60,982 bases of DNA from JBMFOH01 sp049969715 [NCBI: bacterium] (GTDB taxonomy: Bacteria; DUMJ01): NCBI GenBank assembly GCA_049969715.1, contig JBMFOH010000004.1, positions 36,701-97,682 on the forward strand, written 5' to 3'. The first letter of the stretch is position 1. Each line of letters starts with the position of its first letter. The notes beneath the pieces are model-generated. The model did not search any database and was not told where the DNA came from. It saw only the letters and a list, made by a program, of their open reading frames with translations. Shown in pieces: positions 26,955 to 34,983 of the stretch. The position numbers and the translations under genes are program-made.

Positions 26955-27962
26955 ATGTATGATGTAGCGGTAGTAGGAGCTACTGGGCTAGTAGGTAGGG
27001 AGATGGTCTCTATCTTAGAGAAGAGAGATTTCCCGGTAAGGTCTCTTAGACTTTTAGCGACAAGTCGTTCCCAAGGAATGGTGATGCAATTCAAAGGAAA
27101 AGATATAGTGGTAGAAGAAGCTAAACCTGAAAACTTTAAAGGGATCCAGATTGCCCTATTTTCTGCTGGAGAAAAAGGGAGTAAAGAATTCTCTCCTGAA
27201 GCAGTAAAATCAGGAGCCATAGTGATAGACAATAGTAATGCCTTTAGGATGGAACCAAACGTTCCTCTTGTAGTCCCAGAAGTAAATGAGGAAAAACTAA
27301 AGGAGCATAAAGGTATCATAGCCAATCCGAACTGTTCCACCATACAAATGGTTGTGGCTCTAGCCCCAATCCATAGAAAGTACAAGATAAGAAGAATAGT
27401 AGTCTCAACCTACCAATCTGTATCTGGCACAGGACGAGAGGCTATAGATGAGCTGTGGGAAGAAACCAAAAATATCGTAGAGGATAAGCCTATAATTCCC
27501 AAGGTGTATCCTCATCAGATAGCCTTTAACCTGTTGCCTCATATAGATATATTTTATCCCAATGGATATTCGAAAGAAGAGATGAAGATGGTAAATGAAA
27601 CTAGAAAGATACTAAATGATCAGTCTATAAGAATATGCGCCACTACAGTAAGAGTCCCTGTATTTAGAGCACATTCTGAATCTGTAAACATAGAAACAGA
27701 GTCTCCTATAACACCTGAAGAGGTAAGGGACCTTTTGAGTAAATCTCCTGGAATAGTAGTTATGGATAAACCTGAGGAGTGTATCTATCCTATGCCGATC
27801 TTAGCAGAAGGTAGAGATGAGGTGTTTGTAGGGAGAATCAGAAGGGATGAATCTATAGAGAATGGTATAGCTATGTGGATAGTCTCTGATAATATAAGAA
27901 AGGGAGCAGCTTTGAATGCAGTTCAAATAGCTGAATCTCTTATAAAACTAGGATTAGTATAA
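26955..27962 (+). CDS. asd: Aspartate-semialdehyde dehydrogenase
   Basis: A 335-residue NADP-dependent enzyme making aspartate semialdehyde from aspartyl phosphate. N-terminal GATGLVGREMVSIL binds the nucleotide; the catalytic cysteine is Cys127 in NPNCSTIQM; VSTYQSVSGTGREA and VPVFRAHSES complete the active site. The lysine and threonine branches share its product. It lies five bases after thrB. Confidence 0.97.
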   Translation: MYDVAVVGATGLVGREMVSILEKRDFPVRSLRLLATSRSQGMVMQFKGKDIVVEEAKPENFKGIQIALFSAGEKGSKEFSPEAVKSGAIVIDNSNAFRMEPNVPLVVPEVNEEKLKEHKGIIANPNCSTIQMVVALAPIHRKYKIRRIVVSTYQSVSGTGREAIDELWEETKNIVEDKPIIPKVYPHQIAFNLLPHIDIFYPNGYSKEEMKMVNETRKILNDQSIRICATTVRVPVFRAHSESVNIETESPITPEEVRDLLSKSPGIVVMDKPEECIYPMPILAEGRDEVFVGRIRRDESIENGIAMWIVSDNIRKGAALNAVQIAESLIKLGLV

Positions 27963-27974
27963 ATTGGAGGGGCT

Positions 27975-29192
27975 ATGTTGCTAGTTCATAAATACGGTGG
28001 AACCTCTGTAGGGACACCTTCGAGAATAAAGATTATAGCAGAAAGATTAGCTAGATTAAAAAAAGAAGGAAATGACCTAGTAGTAGTTGTCTCTGCTATG
28101 GGTGATACTACCGATGAGCTAATCGCTCTTGCCAAAGAAATTTCAAAATCTCCTTCCCCTAGGGAACTAGATGCGCTTATGTCTACTGGAGAACAGATCT
28201 CTGGAGCATTGATGGCGATGGCTCTGAATAGTATGGGGATTCCTGCGATCTCTCTCACTGGGTGGCAGGCAGGAATATTTACAGACGAAAATGCTACGCG
28301 GGCAAGGATAAAGGCTGTAGACACCTCTAGGATTGAAGAAGAACTGAGGAAAGGTAAGGTTGTAATTGTTGCAGGTTTCCAAGGTATATGTGATCAAAAT
28401 GATATTACTACCCTTGGACGAGGAGGTTCTGATACTACAGCGGTAGCCCTTGGTATAGCGTTAGGAGTAGAAAAAACTGAGATATATACTGATGTGAAAG
28501 GAGTATATACAGCAGATCCTAGGATAGTAAAGAATGCAAGGAAATTAGACCTTATTTCCTATGAGGAGATGTTAGAACTTGCCAGCCAAGGGGCTAGGGT
28601 AATGCATACCAGGGCAGTAGAACTTGGCTGGATTTATAATATGAAGATAGAGGTAAAGTCCTCTTTCGACGATGAATCTGGAACTATAATTCAGGAGGTA
28701 AACAATATGGAACCTGTAAGCAGGGTTAGAGGAGTCGCTCATAAAAAAGATATAGCAAAGATTACACTTAGACATGTTATCGATAAGCCTGGAGTAGCAC
28801 ATAGAATATTCAAACCTTTAGGAGATGCTGGTATTAATGTAGATGACATCATTCAGAATATAAGTGAATCAGGTTATACTGATATTTCATTTACTATATC
28901 TATAGATGATGTAGACAAGGCATTAGAGATTTTAGGGATGGTCAAAGAACATCTTGATATAAAAGAGGTCCAGTGCAATAAAGATGTAGGTAAAGTATCT
29001 ATAGTTGGAGTAGGAATTCAAAGTACTCCAGGAATAGCTGCGAAGATGTTCGGCCTTTTAGGAGATGCAGGGATCAATATAGATATGATCTCTACCTCAG
29101 AAATAAAGATTGTTTGTATAATAAAGGAACAGGAAGTGGAAAAGGCAGTGAAGATTCTGCACGATGGCTTTAGCCTAGGAGTTGAAAGTTGA
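27975..29192 (+). CDS. lysC: Aspartate kinase with two ACT domains
   Basis: A 405-residue monofunctional aspartokinase, the first step of the pathway. Kinase motifs: KYGGTSVGTPSRI at the N-terminus, FQGICDQNDITTLGRGGSDTTA split across residues near 135-156, and TDVKGVYTADPRI. Two C-terminal ACT domains (from about 265, KPGVAHRIFKPLGDAGINVD and a second GIAAKMFGLLGDAGINIDMI) indicate feedback inhibition. GGAGGGG precedes the ATG. The internal GTG/ATG for a separate beta subunit, as in Bacillus, is possible but not evident. Confidence 0.97.
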   Translation: MLLVHKYGGTSVGTPSRIKIIAERLARLKKEGNDLVVVVSAMGDTTDELIALAKEISKSPSPRELDALMSTGEQISGALMAMALNSMGIPAISLTGWQAGIFTDENATRARIKAVDTSRIEEELRKGKVVIVAGFQGICDQNDITTLGRGGSDTTAVALGIALGVEKTEIYTDVKGVYTADPRIVKNARKLDLISYEEMLELASQGARVMHTRAVELGWIYNMKIEVKSSFDDESGTIIQEVNNMEPVSRVRGVAHKKDIAKITLRHVIDKPGVAHRIFKPLGDAGINVDDIIQNISESGYTDISFTISIDDVDKALEILGMVKEHLDIKEVQCNKDVGKVSIVGVGIQSTPGIAAKMFGLLGDAGINIDMISTSEIKIVCIIKEQEVEKAVKILHDGFSLGVES

Positions 29193-29458
29193 ATAGAGCT
29201 ATAATCACTGTAATGGGGCTTGACCATACTGGTATTGTAGCAGGGATAAGTTCAGTTCTAGCTGATTTTGGCGTTAATATACTAGATATAACACAGACTA
29301 TCATGGGTGATATGTTTGTTATGGTGGTCCTTGTAGATATTACCTATTTAAACGATCTAACCTCCCTTATGGAAGCGCTTCTAAAAGAAGCAGAAAAACT
29401 TAAGGTAAAGGTATCTCTAGAAAGGGAAGAGATATTTAGAGTAATGCATAGGATATAA
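29189..29458 (+). CDS. ACT domain protein, UPF0237 family
   Basis: An 89-residue stand-alone ACT protein (MGLDHTGIVAGISSVLADFG). It starts with a TTG overlapping the lysC stop (TTGA). UPF0237 proteins are nearly always paired with a UPF0210 gene, as here, four bases downstream. The ACT domain suggests amino-acid sensing, but the regulated process is unknown. Confidence 0.93.
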   Translation: MNRAIITVMGLDHTGIVAGISSVLADFGVNILDITQTIMGDMFVMVVLVDITYLNDLTSLMEALLKEAEKLKVKVSLEREEIFRVMHRI

Positions 29459-29461
29459 GAG

Positions 29462-30820
29462 ATGTTTTTTACTACTGAAGAGATATTAGAAACTATTAGA
29501 ATGGTCCAGATAGAGCATCTAGATATCAGAACCGTTACTTTAGGGCTCGACCTCCTTGACTGTAGAAGAGATTCAGTAGAAGAGACAGTTTCCTCTATCT
29601 CTAAGAGATTAAAAGAAGCCACCCAGAACTTCCTAGAAGTTGCCAAAAGGGTAGAGATAGAGTACGGAATACCTATAGTTAATAAGAGGGTTGCTATAAC
29701 CCCTATTTCTTTGCTCATTACTAGTAAAAAGATAGAAGATTACCTCTATCTCGGTAAAAATCTAGACAAGGTGGGAGAAGAAATAGGCTTAGACTTTATA
29801 GGCGGTTACACTGCCTTTTTAGAATATGAGATAGATAAAAATAGGCTAGCATTCTTAAAGGCTATTCCTCCGTTATTAAATGAGACTAGTAGATTGTGTG
29901 CATCTATAGTTGTAGCATCCACTAAAAGTGGAATAAATGTGGATGCTATAAAAGAGATAGCCTATATAATTCTTGACACAGCCAAGATTAGAAATAATCC
30001 AATAAGCTGTGCAAAACTTATCGTTATGAGTAATCCTCCACCAGATAATCCATTTATGGCTGGGGCATTTCACGGTATAGGTAGAGGAGAAAGGATATTA
30101 AGTGTCGGAATAAGTGGCCCAGGAACAGTAAGAGCAGCAATAGAAAGGTTATCTAAAGAGGCAAGTCTCATAGATGTTGCTGAAGAGATTAAAAGGGTGG
30201 CATTCAAAATTACTAGGGCTGGAGAATTTATAGGAAAGGAGATATCGAAGAGATTAGGTATAAGATTTGGTAGCGTAGACATATCACTTGCTCCTACCCC
30301 CGAAGAAGGAGATAGCGTAGGAAAGATTATGGAGAAAATAGGGGTAGAGGTTATAGGGGCTCCTGGAAGCACTGGTGTACTTTTCCTCTTAAACGATGCC
30401 ATTAAAAGAGGAGGACTAATGGCTTCCTCATCGGTAGGAGGATTAAGTGGAACATTTATTCCTGTAAGCGAGGATAAGGGTATTGCCGAATCGGTATCTC
30501 GCGGAGCCCTCACATTAGAGAAACTAGAAGCCCTTACAAATGTATGTTCGGTAGGGCTTGATATGGTTCCTATCCCGGGAGATATTGACCCATACGTACT
30601 AATGGGCATCATCCTCGATGAAATGACTATAGGGGTGATGGCAAATAAAACTACTGCAGTAAGGATTCTTCCTATACCTGGAGGGAAACCTGGTGAATGG
30701 GTAGAGCTTGGTGGTTTATTAGGGAAAGCACCCATCATTAATATAAATAGTTTTTCTTGTAAGAGGATATTTGAGAGGGGTGGAAGGATACCACCTCCTA
30801 TTAATAGTTTTAGAAACTAA
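29462..30820 (+). CDS. UPF0210 (DUF711) family protein
   Basis: A 452-residue protein of the UPF0210 family. Glycine-rich conserved segments: MAGAFHGIGRGERILSVGISGPG, VDISLAPTPEEGDSVG and GALTLEKLEALTNVCSVGLDM with VPIPGD. The family resembles glycyl-radical/PFL-like folds structurally but lacks the radical glycine motif, and its reaction is unknown. Pairing with the ACT protein within an aspartate-family operon suggests a role linked to amino-acid supply. Confidence 0.93.
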   Translation: MFFTTEEILETIRMVQIEHLDIRTVTLGLDLLDCRRDSVEETVSSISKRLKEATQNFLEVAKRVEIEYGIPIVNKRVAITPISLLITSKKIEDYLYLGKNLDKVGEEIGLDFIGGYTAFLEYEIDKNRLAFLKAIPPLLNETSRLCASIVVASTKSGINVDAIKEIAYIILDTAKIRNNPISCAKLIVMSNPPPDNPFMAGAFHGIGRGERILSVGISGPGTVRAAIERLSKEASLIDVAEEIKRVAFKITRAGEFIGKEISKRLGIRFGSVDISLAPTPEEGDSVGKIMEKIGVEVIGAPGSTGVLFLLNDAIKRGGLMASSSVGGLSGTFIPVSEDKGIAESVSRGALTLEKLEALTNVCSVGLDMVPIPGDIDPYVLMGIILDEMTIGVMANKTTAVRILPIPGGKPGEWVELGGLLGKAPIININSFSCKRIFERGGRIPPPINSFRN

Positions 30821-30847
30821 AAATATTTTCTTATACTGGAGGTAATT

Positions 30848-31633
30848 ATGAAATTAGCTTGTCAGGAAAATCTAGTAAGTGGTGTTAGTTTGAAGGAGAA
30901 GATTGCTAAACTGGAAGATTTTGGATTCGATGGAGTAGAGGTCTGGGGTAATAATCTTAAAGAGAGATTAAGTGAAATAAAGGAGGCATTAAAAGGGAGA
31001 TCTATCAAGGTAAGCACTGTCTGTTCAGGTTATGGAGGATGTCTTCTAGACCCAGATAAAAAGGAAAGAGAAAAGGCAATTAATGATATAAAAGAGCTAC
31101 TTTCTCTCTCTGCAGAATTAGAAGCAGTTGGTCTAATAGTTGTTCCTATCTTTGGTCCTCCAAGGCTCCCAGACCTAACCCCTCTTATGACTGTAAGAGA
31201 CTTAGAGAAGAAACTTCTAGTAGAGTTATTAAATGAACTCGGAGAATATGCCTATAAGGAAAATACCTATGTATTGATTGAGCCTCTAAACAGATATGAG
31301 ACCCATTTTATAAGGTCCCTAAAAGAGGGGAGAGAGATATTAGAACTTTCTAACAATAAAGGACTGAAGTTAATGGCAGACTTTTTTCATATGAGTATAG
31401 AAGAGGCAAACATCACTGAGTCTATCTCTAAAAACATAGAATCTATAGCTCATATCCATCTAGCTGACAGCAACAGACTTCTACCGGGGATGGGTCATAC
31501 TGATTTTTCTATACCGTTTAAGGTGCTAAAAGAGAGAGGTTACAATAACTATATGGCTTTAGAGTGTGGAGTTCCTGGAGACCCAGATAAACTCTTACCT
31601 AAAACTGTAAGTCTTTTAAAATCTTTTATATAG
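30848..31633 (+). CDS. TIM-barrel sugar phosphate isomerase/epimerase
   Basis: A 261-residue protein of the xylose-isomerase-like TIM-barrel superfamily. Visible: FDGVEVWGN (strand 1-2), the metal ligands in VLIEPLNRYETHF, MADFFHMSIEEANI, IAHIHLADSNRLLPGMGHTDF and MALECG. This is the pattern of hydroxypyruvate isomerase or keto-hexose epimerase relatives. GGAGGTAATT precedes the ATG. The next gene is a Gfo/Idh oxidoreductase, a common catabolic pairing; the substrate is not readable. Confidence 0.87.
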   Translation: MKLACQENLVSGVSLKEKIAKLEDFGFDGVEVWGNNLKERLSEIKEALKGRSIKVSTVCSGYGGCLLDPDKKEREKAINDIKELLSLSAELEAVGLIVVPIFGPPRLPDLTPLMTVRDLEKKLLVELLNELGEYAYKENTYVLIEPLNRYETHFIRSLKEGREILELSNNKGLKLMADFFHMSIEEANITESISKNIESIAHIHLADSNRLLPGMGHTDFSIPFKVLKERGYNNYMALECGVPGDPDKLLPKTVSLLKSFI

Positions 31634-31644
31634 GGAGGAAAGAG

Positions 31645-32625
31645 ATGTCAATAAGAATAGGATTCATAGGAACTGGTGGGATAGCCCAACATCATATGAA
31701 TCAGCTTGTCCAGATAGAAGATACAAAGATTGCCTGTGGTTATGATGTATCTAAAGAGACCTTGGTAAATGCATCGAAAAGATTTGGGTTCACCCCCTAT
31801 GAAGATCTGGACAGGATGCTTAGTTCAGAGATTCTAGATTGTGTATATGTCTGTATCCCTCCATTTGCCCATGGAGATGTGGAGAAAAAGATTATAGAAA
31901 AGAGGCTTCCATTCTTTGTGGAAAAACCTATAGGAGTCGATCTTAATACTGCAAAAGATACCCTAAGCCTCATAGAAAAAAATAATATTATTACAAGTGT
32001 AGGATACCACTGGAGATATATGGATATAACAAAGGAAGCTAAAGATACTGTCTCCCCTGATAAGATTGGTATGGTGCTAGGTTATTGGATGGGGGGATTA
32101 CCTATGGTCCCTTGGTGGAGACGGAAAGACCAGTCTGGTGGACAGTTCGTAGAGCAGACTACACACATAGTTGATCTGGCTAGATTCATGGTTGACGATA
32201 TAACCGAAGTGTATGCCCTATTTGCTAGAAGATTGATATTTGATGTAGAAGGGATGGATGTCCCTGATGTAGGAACAGTAAATATAAGATTCAGGAATGG
32301 GGTCATAGGAAATATATCGAATACCTGCGGATTGAATTTTGGACATACTGTTGGACTCCATATATATGCTAGAGACCTAGTAATAGAAGTTCTTGGGAAT
32401 AAACTCATCATAAATGAACCAAAGAAGAAGACAGAACTACAAGCAAAGTCAAATCCTTATCTTGAAGAGGACAAAGTATTCATAAATGCAGTAAGGACAA
32501 AGGACCCATCTTGTATACTCTCTACATATAGAGATGCAATAAAAACGTTGGCAGTCACATTATCTGCATGGGATTCTGCAAATATGAATAAAAAGACAGA
32601 AGTCCCTAAGATAGAGGAGGGCTAA
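31645..32625 (+). CDS. Gfo/Idh/MocA-family oxidoreductase
   Basis: A 326-residue NAD(P)-dependent dehydrogenase. The Rossmann motif GFIGTGGIAQHHMNQL is at the N-terminus, the family EKP motif is in FFVEKPIGVDL (about 92-102), and the catalytic-type HIVDLARFM follows. Substrates of this family are cyclic sugars or sugar alcohols. GGGAGG precedes the ATG. Adjacency to the TIM-barrel protein suggests sugar or polyol oxidation-isomerisation. Confidence 0.9.
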   Translation: MSIRIGFIGTGGIAQHHMNQLVQIEDTKIACGYDVSKETLVNASKRFGFTPYEDLDRMLSSEILDCVYVCIPPFAHGDVEKKIIEKRLPFFVEKPIGVDLNTAKDTLSLIEKNNIITSVGYHWRYMDITKEAKDTVSPDKIGMVLGYWMGGLPMVPWWRRKDQSGGQFVEQTTHIVDLARFMVDDITEVYALFARRLIFDVEGMDVPDVGTVNIRFRNGVIGNISNTCGLNFGHTVGLHIYARDLVIEVLGNKLIINEPKKKTELQAKSNPYLEEDKVFINAVRTKDPSCILSTYRDAIKTLAVTLSAWDSANMNKKTEVPKIEEG

Positions 32626-32629
32626 TAGT

Positions 32630-33622
32630 ATGGCTAAGATATATTTAGAACAGGATGCAAGTCTAGATGTATTGAAGGATAAGAGGATAGGAGTCATAGG
32701 ATATGGTAATCAAGGTAGAGCTCAGGCTCTTAATCTAAGAGATAGTGGCCTAGATGTAACTGTTGGAAACATAAAAGATTATGCTTGGGACTTAGCTCAA
32801 AGGGATGGTTTTGAAGTAAAAGAGATTAGTAAGACCGTCAAGGATACTGATGTAATCCTGATCCTTATTCCCGATGAAGTTACTCCAAGGATATTTAAAG
32901 AAGAGATAGAACCCTATCTTTCTAGTGGAAAGGTGATAGATTTTGCAAGTGGATACAATATAGCATATGGTTTCATAGTACCTCCTAAAGGAGTAGATAC
33001 AGTAATGGTAGCTCCTAGGATGATAGGAAAGGGGGTAAGGGAATTATTCGAAAGCAAGAAAGGGTTTCCTGTACTCATCGGGGTGGAACAGGACGCCTCT
33101 GGAAGAAGTTGGGAATATGCATTAGCGCTCTCTAAAGGTATAGGAGCCCTTCTGCCAGGCGGCTGTGGAGTTTCATCTAGCTTCTATGAAGAGACTCTTG
33201 TAGACCTCTTCAGCGAACATTCTTGGGCGGGAGCGATGTTGTATCTCCTTCAAAGTTGCTACGAAGTACTTGTAGAAGAAGGGGTTAGTCCCGAGGTTGC
33301 TATCCTAGAATTATATGCCTCAGGAGAACTAGGAGAAATAGGAAATTCTATAGCTCAGTTAGGACTATGGAACCAACTGAAACTACACTCCCATACAAGT
33401 CAGTATGGACATATGACTTGGGGAAAGAGATACATCACTGAAGAGACCAAGAAGATTATGAAAGATGCAATAGAGGAGATTAAGGATGGACGCTTTGCCA
33501 GAGAGTGGTCTTTAGAACAACTTCTAGGGCTACCTTCTTTTAACCAGCTTTGGAGGTTAAGATTAAGTCATCCATTATCTAAGGAGGAAGATAAACTTTA
33601 TAAGATCTTAGGAAGGAGATGA
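32630..33622 (+). CDS. Ketol-acid reductoisomerase-like protein, divergent
   Basis: A 330-residue protein with the class I KARI layout: N-terminal Rossmann segment IGVIGYGNQGRAQALNLRDSG, then a helical knotted domain. The catalytic aspartate and first glutamate remain in VDLFSEH (Asp192, Glu196). Two other key positions differ from authentic IlvC. The active-site His107 (HGFNI in IlvC) is Ser107 in FASGYNI, and the Lys130 of APKxPG is Arg130 in APRMIGKGV. The usual SNTAEYG also reads HTSQYG. It may act on another ketol substrate or be a non-catalytic paralogue. It follows the Gfo/Idh gene by four bases and overlaps the next gene by four; no ilvB, ilvN or ilvD is present here. Confidence 0.85.
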   Translation: MAKIYLEQDASLDVLKDKRIGVIGYGNQGRAQALNLRDSGLDVTVGNIKDYAWDLAQRDGFEVKEISKTVKDTDVILILIPDEVTPRIFKEEIEPYLSSGKVIDFASGYNIAYGFIVPPKGVDTVMVAPRMIGKGVRELFESKKGFPVLIGVEQDASGRSWEYALALSKGIGALLPGGCGVSSSFYEETLVDLFSEHSWAGAMLYLLQSCYEVLVEEGVSPEVAILELYASGELGEIGNSIAQLGLWNQLKLHSHTSQYGHMTWGKRYITEETKKIMKDAIEEIKDGRFAREWSLEQLLGLPSFNQLWRLRLSHPLSKEEDKLYKILGRR

Positions 33623-34983
33623 ATCTTAGACTTTACTCTAGTATTCTCGCTGGTAAGATTAGCATAAAACTTTCTAATCTATTCCACTTTGGAGGGACTA
33701 GTTTTCCCGGAAAACTAGCCCTTTCTATATATCCTGATCTTCTTAAGGACCTATCTAGAAACCTAAATCCAGTTATTCTTCTTACAGGGACAAATGGAAA
33801 GACTACTACTGCTAGGATTATCTCCAGTATATTTACTGAGGTTGGTATAGCTCACATCCATAATCGAGCTGGAGCAAATCTTCCTAGAGGGATAGCTACG
33901 AGTCTTATTAGAAGCTCTACTGTATTAGGAAGGATAGAAGGGGCTGCTGGAGTATTCGAGATAGATGAGGCACACATAAAATCTCTAGTAAAGGACATAA
34001 AACCACAAATTATTATAATAACCAATCTATTTCGAGATCAGTTAGATAGATACGGAGAGGTAGATAAGCTTGCTAAGACATTTCGAGATATAGCTATTTC
34101 TAATAGAGAGGTTTCCTTTGTTCTTAACGGAGATGACCCTCTTGTCTCTAGCATCACACACAACCTAGATAACAAGACATTATATTTTGGGATAGATGCT
34201 TCTAGTGAATACACCTATTCAACTATAGCTGATATAAAATCTTGTCCATTCTGCGATACCACCCTTGTATATGAAAAACATTATATGGCTCATCAAGGGG
34301 TTTTTAGATGCCCTACATGTGGATTCAAAAGGCCAAACCTAGATATAGTAGCTACAGCAATCGACTCTGGGTTAGATGGTTCATCCTTTTATGCCTCTTT
34401 TAAAGGGTATAGGCTTCCTATAAAGACTCAACTTCCAGGTATGTACAATATCTATAACATCTTAGCTGGCATACTATCTGCACTTATATTAGATATCCCG
34501 GTTGATGATATACTAAGAGGCATTTCTAACATGAAGGCTGCGTTCGGAAGAGGAGAGAGGTTTATCTTCCACGATAAGCTGGTGTATATGCTTCTTGCCA
34601 AAAATCCTGCCGGATTTAACGAGATCCTTAAGATGTTTACAAAACTCCAAGACCCAACAGTAGTTATTGCTATAAACGATAACATACAGGATGGAAGAGA
34701 CATTTCTTGGCTCTGGGATGTAAACTTCGAACTACTAAAAGATAACTCTCATCTTATTGTTACTACAGGAAAAAGATCATACGATATGGCTTTAAGACTT
34801 AAATATGGCGGATTTGAACCTAATAAATTTCTTGTAGAGGAAGACCTTCTTAAGGCTCTATATAAAGCAGTAGACTCTTCTAAAGGAGATAAAGTATATG
34901 TAATACCCACCTATACTGCAATGCTTGAGCTTCGCAGGAAGCTTGAATCCCTCGGTATTACTAAGGGCTTTTGGAAGGACTAA
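33619..34983 (+). CDS. murT: MurT-type Mur ligase family protein (DUF1727)
   Basis: A 454-residue Mur-ligase-like ATPase. P-loop GTNGKTTTA at about 57-65, a zinc knuckle with Cys209, Cys212, Cys231 and Cys234 (CPFC and CPTC), and a C-terminal DUF1727 domain with LAKNPAGFNEIL and NDNIQDGRDISWLWDV. These are MurT signatures. MurT with the glutaminase GatD amidates lipid II stem-peptide glutamate. GatD is normally the next gene, but here the next gene is convergent and unrelated, so the partner must be elsewhere. The last 23 bases overlap the convergent O-antigen-ligase-like gene. Confidence 0.92.
   Translation: MNLRLYSSILAGKISIKLSNLFHFGGTSFPGKLALSIYPDLLKDLSRNLNPVILLTGTNGKTTTARIISSIFTEVGIAHIHNRAGANLPRGIATSLIRSSTVLGRIEGAAGVFEIDEAHIKSLVKDIKPQIIIITNLFRDQLDRYGEVDKLAKTFRDIAISNREVSFVLNGDDPLVSSITHNLDNKTLYFGIDASSEYTYSTIADIKSCPFCDTTLVYEKHYMAHQGVFRCPTCGFKRPNLDIVATAIDSGLDGSSFYASFKGYRLPIKTQLPGMYNIYNILAGILSALILDIPVDDILRGISNMKAAFGRGERFIFHDKLVYMLLAKNPAGFNEILKMFTKLQDPTVVIAINDNIQDGRDISWLWDVNFELLKDNSHLIVTTGKRSYDMALRLKYGGFEPNKFLVEEDLLKALYKAVDSSKGDKVYVIPTYTAMLELRRKLESLGITKGFWKD

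Noticed and set aside
32630-33622. Plain annotation as ilvC
   Set aside because: Two catalytic positions (107 and 130) and the C-terminal SNTAEYG motif differ from authentic enzymes, so the gene symbol is withheld.
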